NCBI RefSeq assembly: GCF_003182135.1
Contig: NZ_QGTL01000003.1
Location: forward strand, 434,001 to 498,000
DNA: 64,000 nt
From: Nocardia neocaledoniensis
GTDB taxonomy: Bacteria; Actinomycetota; Actinomycetes; Mycobacteriales; Mycobacteriaceae
Direction: 5' to 3'
How positions within the stretch are numbered: position 1 is the stretch's first letter; each line of letters opens with the position of its first letter. The position numbers and the translations under genes are program-made. Shown piece after piece: positions 23,321 through 31,759 of this stretch. The notes under the pieces are model-generated. The model searched no databases and was not told the DNA's origin. It saw nothing but the letters and a program-made list of their open reading frames with translations.

Positions 23321-24199
23321 ATGTTGGAAGTCGCGCGACTGGTCCGGCGTTTCGGCGACAACGTGGCGGTCGACCACGTGTCGTTCACGGTGGCGCCCGG
23401 CGCGCTGACCGGATTCGTCGGCGGTAACGGGGCGGGCAAGACCACCACCATGCGGATGATCATGGGGGTACTCGCCGTGCACGCGGGCGAGGTCGGGTGG
23501 AACGGGCGCCCGGTGACCGCCGCCGATCGCCGGGCCTTCGGCTATATGCCGGAGGAACGCGGGCTCTATCCCAAACAGCCCGTCGTCGATCAGCTGGTCT
23601 ACCTGGCGCGGTTGCGCGGGGTGAGCGCGGCGGCGGCCAAGACGCGCGCCGGGGAGCTGCTGGAGCGGTTCGGACTCGGCGACCGCGGCAAGGACAAGCT
23701 CGAGTCGCTGTCGCTGGGCAATCAGCAGCGCGTGCAGATCGCGGCGGCGGTGATCGCGCAGCCGACGGCCCTGATCCTGGACGAGCCCTTCTCGGGGCTC
23801 GATCCCGTCGCGGTCGACTCGATGGCCGAGCTGCTGCGCGAGTACGCCGACCAGGGCGTGCCGGTGCTGTTCTCCTCGCATCAGCTCGATCTGGTCGAGC
23901 GGCTGTGCGATCAGCTGGTGATCCTCGCCGCCGGGCGGGTGGTCGGACAGGGCTCGGTGGAGTCGTTGCGGGCGGGCAGCGCGGCGCGGTATCGGCTGGT
24001 CGTCGACAGCGATCCGGGGTGGTTGCGCGAATTCACCGGGGTGCGGGTGGTCGAGACGAACGGGTCGGCGGCGGTCCTCGAATTGACGGGCGCGAGTACC
24101 GATTCGGTGCTCACCGAGGCGCTCACGCGCGGGTCGGTGCGCGAATTCGCCGAGCTGCGGCCCACGGTGGCCGAGATCTACCGGGAGGTGACGGCATGA
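23321..24199 (+). CDS. ABC transporter ATP-binding protein (NatA-like exporter)
   Basis: 292 residues from ATG 23321 (MLEVARLVRRFGDNVAVDHV). Walker A GGNGAGKTTT near 40, Q-loop region MPEERGLYPKQPVVDQL, signature LSLGNQQRVQIAAAVI (Asn in place of the usual Gly-Gly/Gln order), Walker B ALILDEPFSGLDP and H-loop FSSHQLDLVERL. C-terminal 80 residues form the small regulatory extension seen in NatA/YhaQ types. Stop overlaps the permease ATG (ATGA). A drug, sodium or lipid exporter is possible; substrate unknown. Confidence 0.88.
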   Translation: MLEVARLVRRFGDNVAVDHVSFTVAPGALTGFVGGNGAGKTTTMRMIMGVLAVHAGEVGWNGRPVTAADRRAFGYMPEERGLYPKQPVVDQLVYLARLRGVSAAAAKTRAGELLERFGLGDRGKDKLESLSLGNQQRVQIAAAVIAQPTALILDEPFSGLDPVAVDSMAELLREYADQGVPVLFSSHQLDLVERLCDQLVILAAGRVVGQGSVESLRAGSAARYRLVVDSDPGWLREFTGVRVVETNGSAAVLELTGASTDSVLTEALTRGSVREFAELRPTVAEIYREVTA

Positions 24200-25371
24200 G
24201 CATGTCGCGCGGGGTGTGGCGGATCGTCGCCGCCAGGGAGATCGTGGTGAAGCTGCGCGATCGAAATTTCGTCATCTCGACGGTGGTGACCATCGTGGCC
24301 ATCGTCGCGTCGCTGGCCGTGAGCGGATTCCTGAGCAGCAGGCCGGATCGGATCACGGTCGCGGTCACCGGGCCGGACACGGCGGCGGTCGTGCAGACCG
24401 CCGACGGGCTGGCCTCGGCGGCCGATACCGATGTCACCTTCACCGCCGAACCGATGGCCGATCGGGCCGCCGTCGAGCAGGCGGTGCGCGACGAGCGGGC
24501 CGATGTCGGTCTGGTGCCGGACGTCTCCGGGTGGCTGCTGATCGGCAAGACCGCCGAGGACGACAACGCCACCACCTACATCACCGCCGCCGCGACCCAG
24601 CTCGCCCTGGAGCGCAATGCCGCGGCGGCGGGGGTCTCACTGGAAGAACTCGGCCGCGGCGCCGGGGTGACCTACGACCTGTTGGAGAAGGGCGCCGTCG
24701 ATCCGGGCCTGGCCAAGATCGTGGCGTTCGTGTTCGCCTTCCTCTTCTATCTGTCCTCGGTGCTGTTCGGCATGTCCATCGCGCAGAGCGTGGTGGAGGA
24801 GAAGCAGAACCGGATCGTCGAGATCCTGGCCAGCGCGATGCCGTTGCGGCAGTTGCTGATCGGCAAGGTCGCCGGCAACGCGGTGCTGGCGTTCATCCAG
24901 CTCAGCCTGTTCGTCGGTGCCGGGCTGGTCGGTCTCGCGGCGATCGGGCAGGGCGATCAGCTGGGCCGGATCGCCGGTGCGGCGGGCTGGTTCATCGTGT
25001 TCTTCCTGGTCGGTTTCCTCGCGCTGGCCAGTCTGTGGGCGGTCGCGGGTTCGCTGGCCACCCGCAGCGAGGACCTGCAGTCCACGGCCACTCCCCTGTC
25101 GATGCTGATCATGATCGTGCTGTTCGCCGGCATCTTCCTGACCGGCACCGCGCGGGTGGTGGCCTCGTACGTGCCGATCATGTCGATCGTCGCCATGCCG
25201 GGCCGGCTGGCCGAGGGCAGCGCGGCGTGGTGGGAGCCGGTCGTCTCGCTGGCCGTGATGGCGGTGGCGGCCTACGGGATCGTCGTGGTGGCCGAGAAGA
25301 TCTACCGCCGGTCACTGATGCAGACCCAGGGCCGGCTGACGATGCGCCAGGCACTCGCGCTGGAGGACTGA
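24196..25371 (+). CDS. ABC-2 type permease (NatB/YhaP-like)
   Basis: 391 residues: a first membrane helix (NFVISTVVTIVAIVASLAVSG), a large external domain of about 130 residues (RITVAVTGPDTAAVVQTADG onwards), then five or six helices with the motif SVVEEKQNRIVEILASAMPLRQLLIGKV typical of this family. Translationally coupled to the ATPase gene. Forms the exporter with it. Confidence 0.87.
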   Translation: MSMSRGVWRIVAAREIVVKLRDRNFVISTVVTIVAIVASLAVSGFLSSRPDRITVAVTGPDTAAVVQTADGLASAADTDVTFTAEPMADRAAVEQAVRDERADVGLVPDVSGWLLIGKTAEDDNATTYITAAATQLALERNAAAAGVSLEELGRGAGVTYDLLEKGAVDPGLAKIVAFVFAFLFYLSSVLFGMSIAQSVVEEKQNRIVEILASAMPLRQLLIGKVAGNAVLAFIQLSLFVGAGLVGLAAIGQGDQLGRIAGAAGWFIVFFLVGFLALASLWAVAGSLATRSEDLQSTATPLSMLIMIVLFAGIFLTGTARVVASYVPIMSIVAMPGRLAEGSAAWWEPVVSLAVMAVAAYGIVVVAEKIYRRSLMQTQGRLTMRQALALED

Positions 25372-25471
25372 TCCGAGGCCGCCTTACCCTGCGCCGAGCT
25401 GCGGCTTTGCGCGATTGCGGCAGGCGGACTGTGGCAGACTGGAGATCGATCACCGCTCGAGGAGGTGCGAC

Positions 25472-26032
25472 ATGGCAATGCTCTGGCCGGACCATTTGTT
25501 GACCCTGGCGGACTGGGATGATCTCCCGGAGAACAACGAACGCAAGATCGAGCTGGCGGAGGGGGTTCTTGCTGTGTCACCGCGACCGACGTCGATTCAT
25601 CAGCGGGTGATCATCCGGCTGGCGACACAGCTCAACAGTCAACTGCCTGCGGAATTGGAGGCATTGGGCGAGGTCGAAGTCGTGATCGAGGAGACGCCAC
25701 CTCCGACTGTGCGCATACCAGACGTTTGTGTGGTGCCTGCGCTGGATGACGCTGTTGTTCGCTGGGACGCGACCGACGTGCTCCTAGCTGTCGAGATCCT
25801 CTCGCCCGGTACTCGACGCACCGACCGAATCACCAAATTCGCGGAGTACGCCGAGGCCGGTATCGAGCATTACTGGCTCGTCGATATCGAAGCACCAGCC
25901 TCGATCACCGCGTACAGACTGGTCGCTGACCAGTACAAGCTGATCGCCGACACCTCCGCCCCGACGGCTATCGAACTAGCCGGCACCCAGCTCATCATCG
26001 ATCCGACGACGCTGCTGACCACTCGGCGCTGA
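25472..26032 (+). CDS. Uma2-family PD-(D/E)xK nuclease-fold protein
   Basis: 186 residues from ATG 25472, preceded by a strong GGAGG at 25461-25465. Family features: RKIELAEGVLAVSPRPTSIHQRVI, RIPDVCVVPA, VLLAVEILSPGTRRTDRITKFAEYAEAGIEHYWLVD. The Asp (PDV), Glu (VEI) and Lys (TKF) form the metal-binding PD-(D/E)xK core. Uma2 proteins are abundant in actinomycetes and cyanobacteria and their biological role is unclear. Stand-alone gene. Confidence 0.88.
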   Translation: MAMLWPDHLLTLADWDDLPENNERKIELAEGVLAVSPRPTSIHQRVIIRLATQLNSQLPAELEALGEVEVVIEETPPPTVRIPDVCVVPALDDAVVRWDATDVLLAVEILSPGTRRTDRITKFAEYAEAGIEHYWLVDIEAPASITAYRLVADQYKLIADTSAPTAIELAGTQLIIDPTTLLTTRR

Positions 26033-26115
26033 CTCTTCGACTGCTGTCGGGTCCGGTCATCGAGCGGATCAGGCCGGAATTGCATCGGGGTGACGATGCC
26101 CGATTGAATGCCGGG

Positions 26116-27294
26116 GTGAGCGGTTCGCGGGAATTCGATGTGTGTGTGGTGGGGCTCGGCCCGACCGGGCGAGGGCTGGCGCATCGCGCCGCAGTGGCCG
26201 GGTTCCGCGTGGCCGCGGTGGACCCGCGACCGGACCGGCTGTTCCCGCCGACGTTCTCCTGCTGGGTCGATGAACTGCCCGCCTGGCTGCCCGACAGCGC
26301 CGTCGCCCAGCGCATCGCCGCGCCGACGGTGTGGACCAAGACCGAGCATCGGATCGAACGGCCGTACTGCGTGCTGTCCAAGGCGGGGCTGCACGCGGCG
26401 CTCGCGCTCGACGACGCGACGGTGTTCGCCGCGCGGGCGAGCAGGGTCGACCAGCACGAAGTCGAACTCGCCGACGGCGCGGTGATCAAGGCGGCGACGG
26501 TGTTCGACACCCGTGGCCTGCCGACCCTCGGCAAGCGCAGGGCAGCCTCCGCGCACGGCATCTTCGTCGACGCCGAGACCGCGGCGCCGATGGTGGCCGA
26601 CGGCGAAGGGCTGCTGCTGGACTGGCGGCCGGAGAACGGCGCAGGCCCCGACGAGCCGCCGTCGTTCCTGTACGCGGTGCCGCTCGGCGACGGCACGGTG
26701 ATCTTCGAGGAAACCAGCCTCGGCCTGCGCGGCGGCATGCCCCAGCACGAGCTGCGCAAGCGGACGCTGAACAGGCTGGCCGCGCACGGCATCCGCCTCA
26801 CCGGCGACGAGCCGCACGAGGCCGCGCACTATCCGCTGGACCAGCCGCCGCCGAGGAAGGGCGCCGCCGGCGCCGTGCCGTTCGGTTCGCGCGGCGGGAT
26901 GATGCACCCGTGCACCGGCTACTCCGTCGCCGATTCGCTCGCGCTGGTCGACACCGCGGTCGACGCCGTCCAGCGGGGCCGCGATCCGATCGAGGCGCTG
27001 TGGCCGTGGCGGGCACGCGCGGTGTACTGGATGCGGATGCGCGGGCTGTGGGGGCTCGGTCGGCTCACCACCGACCAGTCGATCGCCATGTTCGAGGCGT
27101 TCTTCACCGAATCCGAGCGCGGGCAGCGGGCGCTGCTGTCGGCCCACGACGACTACACCGCCCTCGGCGCCGTCCTGTTCAACACGGTCGCGCACACCTG
27201 GCCGTTCCGGTGGCGCTACGACCTCGTCGGCTGGACCAACCGCGACCGCTGGCTCGACTACCCGTTCGCGCCCGCCGAGGCACCGACCCACTGA
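26116..27294 (+). CDS. Lycopene cyclase family FAD-dependent enzyme
   Basis: 392 residues. FAD dinucleotide fold at the start (FDVCVVGLGPTGRGLAHRAAVAGFRVAAVDPRP), then FPPTFSCWVDELPAWL, YAVPLGDGTVIFEETSLG, and the FGSRGGMMHPCTGYSVADSL segment characteristic of the CrtY/CrtL cyclases, which close the ends of lycopene into ionone rings. I use GTG 26116; a longer start at 26080 is possible. No other carotenoid genes are in the window. The family call is good; the ring type formed is not readable. Confidence 0.85.
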   Translation: MSGSREFDVCVVGLGPTGRGLAHRAAVAGFRVAAVDPRPDRLFPPTFSCWVDELPAWLPDSAVAQRIAAPTVWTKTEHRIERPYCVLSKAGLHAALALDDATVFAARASRVDQHEVELADGAVIKAATVFDTRGLPTLGKRRAASAHGIFVDAETAAPMVADGEGLLLDWRPENGAGPDEPPSFLYAVPLGDGTVIFEETSLGLRGGMPQHELRKRTLNRLAAHGIRLTGDEPHEAAHYPLDQPPPRKGAAGAVPFGSRGGMMHPCTGYSVADSLALVDTAVDAVQRGRDPIEALWPWRARAVYWMRMRGLWGLGRLTTDQSIAMFEAFFTESERGQRALLSAHDDYTALGAVLFNTVAHTWPFRWRYDLVGWTNRDRWLDYPFAPAEAPTH

Positions 27295-27301
27295 GACCGC
27301 G

Positions 27302-27336
27302 ATCGCCCCGCAGTCCACAGGGGACTACGGGGCGAT
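27302..27336. terminator. Bidirectional terminator
   Basis: Stem ATCGCCCCG-c-AGTCC / GGACT-a-CGGGGCGAT with a five-base loop between the convergent lycopene cyclase and ABC permease stops (27294 and 27349). Confidence 0.75.
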
Positions 27337-27348
27337 GCGGTGGTCAGG

Positions 27349-28206
27349 CTAGGCGGTCTGCGCGGCGCGCTTGTAGCCGACGATGGCCGGATAGGCGAAG
27401 ACGGCGATCATGCCGACCGTCCAGGCCAGCGTCTTCAGCAGCGGCTCGGCGACCGGTCCGCCGTAGGACAGGCCGATCATCGCGTTGATCGCGCAGCTCA
27501 TCGGCTGGTTCTCCACGATGGTCTGCAGCCAGGTCGGGTAGGCGATGATCGGGACGAAGCCGGTGTTGAAGAACATCAGCAGCGTGTTGACGATGCTGAT
27601 CAGGCTGATCAGCATCACGCCCTCGGTGACGGTGGCCAACGCGGTCACCATCACCGCGAAGCCGAGACCGAACAGCACCGGCACGCAGACCAGCGCGATG
27701 TTGGTGAGCGGGTCCTCCATGAACAGGAAGCCCAGCGGCACCGCGACGAGCAGCACGATCACGGTGGTGATCAGGATGCGCACCGCCTCGGCCAGCAACC
27801 GGCCCGTCAGCAGCGAGGCCTTGTTCAGCGGCATCGTGTAGAACCGGCTGAGCAGCCCGGCGGCCTTCTCCCGCTTGAAGCCGAGCGCGCTGACCACCGC
27901 GCCGGTCATGGCCGCCACCAGGGTGAGTAGCGCGGCCTGGCCGTAGATCGCGGGCATGCCGCCGTAGGCGGTGATGTAGTCGCCGAGCACGATGCGGAAC
28001 ATCAGCAGCGTCACGGCGGGATAGACGATGGTCTGGATGGTGGTCGCCGGATCGCGCAGCCACACCATCAGCAGGCGCTTGCACTGCAGCAGGCTGTGGC
28101 TCACCCACATCGACACCGCGCCTTCCGGCTTGGCGTGCACCACCGGCAGCAGCGCCGCGGTCTCGTCGGCGGGCAGCGAGTTCCGCTCGGGGGTCGTCGT
28201 GGTCAT
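27349..28206 (-). CDS. ABC-2 permease, DrrB/DrrC-like (second permease)
   Basis: 285 residues, six membrane helices after a 60-residue cytoplasmic N-terminus. Features: RDPATTIQTIVYPAVTLLMFRIVLGDYI, GFKREKAAGLLSRFYTMPLNKAS and FFNTGFVPIIAYPTWLQTIVENQPM, all typical of daunorubicin-resistance type permeases. ATG 28206 overlaps the stop of the upstream permease. Third gene of a three-gene exporter operon. Confidence 0.87.
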   Translation of the reverse strand: MTTTTPERNSLPADETAALLPVVHAKPEGAVSMWVSHSLLQCKRLLMVWLRDPATTIQTIVYPAVTLLMFRIVLGDYITAYGGMPAIYGQAALLTLVAAMTGAVVSALGFKREKAAGLLSRFYTMPLNKASLLTGRLLAEAVRILITTVIVLLVAVPLGFLFMEDPLTNIALVCVPVLFGLGFAVMVTALATVTEGVMLISLISIVNTLLMFFNTGFVPIIAYPTWLQTIVENQPMSCAINAMIGLSYGGPVAEPLLKTLAWTVGMIAVFAYPAIVGYKRAAQTA

Positions 28207-29012
28207 GATCGCCTCACACTCGCCCACACAGCCAGTGGGAGGAAGAAGATGGCCAGGCCGCCGAGCCAGGCCAGCGACACCCAGGTCCCCGCCCAGCTCA
28301 GCTGGCCCGCGGCCATGTCGCTGAGGGTCTGGGCGGCCTGGGAGATCGGCTGGTTGCGGGCGAAGCCGCGCGCCCAGCTCGGGAAGGCCTGTTCGGGCAC
28401 GAACCCGGTGGACAGCATCCCGAAGATCAGGATCGGCAGGGTGAGCGCCTGGCTCAGCGACTCGGGGTTCTTGGTGAGGCTGCCGAGCGCGTCGGCGCCG
28501 AGCGTGAGCACCAGGCCGACGGCCAGCGCGAACCCGCAGAACGCCAGCGCCTGCAGCCAGCCGCCGGTGAACCGGAAGCCGATCAGGTAGCCGTAGCCGA
28601 TGGTGGCCGCCAGCGAGATCACCGAGCGCACCAGGCCCGCGCTGATCCGCGAGACCAGCGGCACCAGCGAGCCGATGGGCATGGTCTGCAGCCGCGAGCT
28701 CAGGCCGGTGAGCGCCTCGAACGCGGCCAGCTGCGCGTTCGACATCATGGTCATCGCCATCGTCTGGAGCACGATGATCGGCATGACGTACTGCGCGTAG
28801 TCGATGCCCTGGACCTTCATCACGTACCGCAGCGGCAGATAGAAGGCCACGGTGATCACCAGCGGGAACAGCACCGCGACGATCAGTTCGCCCTTGGTGA
28901 CCATGGTCCAGACGACGCGGCCGGTCAGCGCGCGCCACTGCGCGAAGCTGCTCGGCTGGGCCGGGGGTAGGTCGTCGAACAGGGTGGTCCCCGCGACGGT
29001 CGGGGCACTCAC
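28203..29012 (-). CDS. ABC-2 permease, DrrB-like (first permease)
   Basis: 269 residues, six helices. Shows ALTGLSSRLQTMPIGSLVPLVSRI and ILIFGMLSTGFVPEQAFPSWARGFARNQPIS, the same landmarks as its partner, so the two are related halves of one channel. Start overlaps the ATPase stop by four bases and its stop overlaps the next gene, giving strict coupling of all three. Confidence 0.87.
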   Translation of the reverse strand: MSAPTVAGTTLFDDLPPAQPSSFAQWRALTGRVVWTMVTKGELIVAVLFPLVITVAFYLPLRYVMKVQGIDYAQYVMPIIVLQTMAMTMMSNAQLAAFEALTGLSSRLQTMPIGSLVPLVSRISAGLVRSVISLAATIGYGYLIGFRFTGGWLQALAFCGFALAVGLVLTLGADALGSLTKNPESLSQALTLPILIFGMLSTGFVPEQAFPSWARGFARNQPISQAAQTLSDMAAGQLSWAGTWVSLAWLGGLAIFFLPLAVWASVRRS

Positions 29013-30013
29013 TGGTGGCCGCCCGAGTGGCCGGTGATGGACAGGAACACGTCGTCGAGCGAGGGCCTGCGCAGCGCGATGTCGGCCAGGTCGATGCCGG
29101 CGCTGTCGAGCCTGCGCAGCGCCTCGGCGAGGGTCGCGGCGCCGTCGGGCGCGGGCACCGAGAGCTTGTCGGCGCCGGCGATCTCGGCCGCGACGGCGGC
29201 GGGGACCAGGTCACCGAGCGCTTCGACGGTCGCGGCCAGGCGGCTCGGGTCGAGCGGGACGATTTCGCAGAAGCTGCCGCCGGTCTTGGCCTTGAGCTGG
29301 TCGGCGGTGCCCTCGGCGATGACGGTGCCCTTGTCGATGACGATGATGTTGTCGCTGAGCACGTCGGCCTCTTCGAGGTACTGCGTGGTGAGCAGCACCG
29401 TGATGCCCTGGTTCTTGAGCGCGGTGACCAGGTCCCACACACCCTGACGGCTGCGCGGGTCGAGGCCGGTGGTCGGCTCGTCGAGGAACACGACCTCGGG
29501 CCGCACGACCAGCCCGCAGGCGATGTCGACGCGGCGGCGCATGCCGCCCGAGTAGTTGCGCACGGCCCGCTTGCCCGCGCTGACCAGGTCGAACTCCTCG
29601 AGCAGGACTTCGGCGCGCTTGCGCGCGGCCGACTTGGACAGCCCCATCAGCCGCCCGAACAGCTCGAGGTTCTCGCGGCCGGTGAGGTTCTCGTCGAGGG
29701 CGGCGTACTGGCCGGTCATCATGATCGCGCGGCGCACGCCGGCGGCATCGGTGCGCACGTCGTGGCCCGCCACGACGGCGGTGCCGGAGTCGGGGCGCAG
29801 CAGCGTCGACAGGATCTTGACCGTGGTGGTCTTGCCGGCGCCGTTGGGTCCGAGGATGCCGAGCACGCTGGCCTTCTCCGCCCGGAAGCTGATGCCTTGC
29901 AACGCGTGCACGTCGCCGAAGGACTTGCGCACATCGGACACCAGCACCGCGGGCTCATCGGCACGCGACGCGACGCCCCCTGCGGGCGAATCCATTGAGA
30001 TCGAACTCGGCAT
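29009..30013 (-). CDS. ABC ATPase, DrrA-like (daunorubicin-resistance/PDIM-exporter type)
   Basis: 334 residues from ATG 30013 with GGAG five bases upstream. Walker A GPNGAGKTTT near 55, signature NYSGGMRRRVDIACGLV, Walker B VVFLDEPTTGLDPRSRQGVWDL, then the DrrA C-terminal extension (DLADIALRRPSLDDVFLSITGHSGG), which includes the LDDVFL motif of this group. Related systems export anthracyclines in Streptomyces and phthiocerol lipids in M. tuberculosis. The reading frame stays open far upstream, but that stretch is antisense to the dehydrogenase gene and not coding. First gene of the operon. Confidence 0.9.
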   Translation of the reverse strand: MPSSISMDSPAGGVASRADEPAVLVSDVRKSFGDVHALQGISFRAEKASVLGILGPNGAGKTTTVKILSTLLRPDSGTAVVAGHDVRTDAAGVRRAIMMTGQYAALDENLTGRENLELFGRLMGLSKSAARKRAEVLLEEFDLVSAGKRAVRNYSGGMRRRVDIACGLVVRPEVVFLDEPTTGLDPRSRQGVWDLVTALKNQGITVLLTTQYLEEADVLSDNIIVIDKGTVIAEGTADQLKAKTGGSFCEIVPLDPSRLAATVEALGDLVPAAVAAEIAGADKLSVPAPDGAATLAEALRRLDSAGIDLADIALRRPSLDDVFLSITGHSGGHQ

Positions 30014-30124
30014 CAACTCTCCACCATCACGGAAATTAGCTTGTCGGTAAGTGATCTGTACCGTTCGGCGCGATGTTACCGGTCCGGCCGTTCGCGGGGC
30101 CGTTGTCGTGTGGTCTTGCTCACG

Positions 30125-30146
30125 AGGGCAGTACAAGGGCAGTACA
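30125..30146. repeat. Perfect 11-bp tandem duplication in a divergent promoter region
   Basis: AGGGCAGTACA occurs twice back to back (30125-30135, 30136-30146) in the 237-base gap between the exporter operon and the dehydrogenase-like gene. One-turn phasing suggests a protein-binding site; a chance duplication is the alternative. A weaker inverted repeat CGGTA ... TACCG lies at 30045-30063. Confidence 0.5.
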
Positions 30147-30250
30147 TCGACCTTGTCGGCTCGCGCGGACGCCCATACGCTGGCCGACGGGGAAACACTC
30201 GTCTCACCTGCCCGTGCCCGGGCGCGTTCGATCTCCTGTGAGAGGTGACG

Positions 30251-31750
30251 ATGACAGAGGCCACCGCTGCGCCGACGGGACGGTCCGACGTGCTGACGTC
30301 GTTCGACCCGCGCACCGGCGAGCAGCTCGCGCAGTATTCCGTCGACGGTCCCGCCGAGGTCACCCGCGCGGTGCGCACGGCCCGCGCGACCCAGAGCTGG
30401 TGGGGCGAACTGAGATTCGCCGAACGGCGTCGCCTGCTGCTGGACTGGCGCGCCCAGATCGCCAGGCACGCGGGCGAATTGGTGGAGGTGCTGCGCGCCG
30501 AGACCGGCAAGCCGGAGGCCGACGCGGCGCTCGAGGTGATGCTCGCGGTCGAGAACCTGGACTGGGCGGCCCGCAACGCCGAACGCGCGCTGGGCCGGAA
30601 ACGCTTGGCGACCGGGTGGTTCACGCGCAATCAGCACGCCTCGGTCGGCTATCTGCCCCTGGGTGTGGTCGGTGTGCTCGGCGCGTGGAACAACCCGGTC
30701 TTCACCCCGATGGGTTCGATCGCCTACGCGATGGCGGCGGGCAACGCGGTGGTGTTCCATCCGCACGAGATCACCACCGGCGTCGGGGTGTGGCTGGCCC
30801 GTAGCTGGGCCACGGTCGTGCCCGACCAGCCGGTGCTGCAGGCCGTCACCGGCGACACCCGCACGGCGACCGCGCTGTGCAAGGCCAAGGTCGACAAGAT
30901 CGCCTATGCCGGCCCGGAGGCGGGTGGGCGCGAGGTGATCGCGCTGTGCGCGCAGACGCTCACGCCCGTCGTGGTGGAGAACAGCGGCAAGGGCAGCATG
31001 ATCGTGCACGTCGACGCCGACCTCGACGCCGCCGCCGAGGCCGCGGTGTTCGGGGCCATGGCCAACGCGGGCCAGAACGCCTCGGGCATCCAGCGCTGTT
31101 ATGTCGCCGATTCGGTGTTCGACGACTTCCTGGCCAGGGCGGCCGATCGGGCCGCGAAGCTGCGGCCGGGCGCCGACAATCGCGCAGCCTACGGTCCGAT
31201 GATCAACGCCGCCCAGGTCGACGTGGTGCGCAGGCAGGTCCGCGACGCCATCGCCCGCGGCGGCCACGCGGTCCTGGGCGGGCTCGACTCCTTCCGCGAT
31301 CCGTATGTGGAGCCGATCGTGCTGGCCGAGGTGCCGGAGGAGAGCATCGCCATCACCGGGGAGGGCATCGGCCCTGTGCTGGTGGTGAACCGGGTGGCCG
31401 ATCTCGCCGACGCGGTCGCGCGGGTGAACGCCGCGGGCAACGGCATCGCGGTCACCGTGTTCACCCGCGACATCCCCAGCGCGGAGTTCATCGCCGAGCA
31501 ACTCAGCGTGGGCGTGGTGACGGTGAATTCGTCGACCGCGTTCACCGGGATCCCGGCCCTGCCGTTCGGCGGGGTCGGCGAGTACGGGCAGGGGCACAGC
31601 CACGGCGAGCAGGGGCTGCACGAGTTCAGCCGGACGATGTCGATCGCGCGCAGGCGGTATCGGGCGCCGGTGCGCCTGTCGACTTTCGATCGTCATCCGC
31701 GGCACCTGCGCACGGCCAGGGCCCTGTTCCGGCTCCGGCACGGGCGCTGA
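30251..31750 (+). CDS. Aldehyde dehydrogenase-fold protein lacking the catalytic cysteine
   Basis: 499 residues from ATG 30251 (AGAGG five bases upstream). Full-length ALDH superfamily: PLGVVGVLGAWNNPVFTPMG, cofactor region, VVENSGKGSMIV with the general-base Glu243, and C-terminal LPFGGVGEYGQGHSHGEQGLHEFS. The catalytic loop reads NAGQNASGIQRCYV, so the residue at the cysteine position is Ala277. Glu243 and Ala277 are 34 apart, exactly the Glu268-Cys302 spacing of classical ALDHs, so the alignment is not in doubt. The codon is GCC. It cannot use the usual thiohemiacetal chemistry. A cysteine eight residues on (QRCYV) is too far to substitute without a loop shift. Otherwise succinic-semialdehyde-dehydrogenase-like. 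Confidence 0.87.
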   Translation: MTEATAAPTGRSDVLTSFDPRTGEQLAQYSVDGPAEVTRAVRTARATQSWWGELRFAERRRLLLDWRAQIARHAGELVEVLRAETGKPEADAALEVMLAVENLDWAARNAERALGRKRLATGWFTRNQHASVGYLPLGVVGVLGAWNNPVFTPMGSIAYAMAAGNAVVFHPHEITTGVGVWLARSWATVVPDQPVLQAVTGDTRTATALCKAKVDKIAYAGPEAGGREVIALCAQTLTPVVVENSGKGSMIVHVDADLDAAAEAAVFGAMANAGQNASGIQRCYVADSVFDDFLARAADRAAKLRPGADNRAAYGPMINAAQVDVVRRQVRDAIARGGHAVLGGLDSFRDPYVEPIVLAEVPEESIAITGEGIGPVLVVNRVADLADAVARVNAAGNGIAVTVFTRDIPSAEFIAEQLSVGVVTVNSSTAFTGIPALPFGGVGEYGQGHSHGEQGLHEFSRTMSIARRRYRAPVRLSTFDRHPRHLRTARALFRLRHGR

Positions 31751-31759
31751 CCGCGCGGC

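Noticed and set aside
23497-24195. Upstream extension of the NatB-like permease frame inside the ATPase gene.
   Set aside because: It overlaps the ATPase coding sequence in another frame; the ATGA junction at 24196 with a hydrophobic permease start is the real border.
30014-31741. N-terminal extension of the DrrA-like ATPase through an open frame up to 31741.
   Set aside because: The extension is antisense to the dehydrogenase gene and low in fold-like sequence; ATG 30013 has a good ribosome site and a normal family N-terminus.
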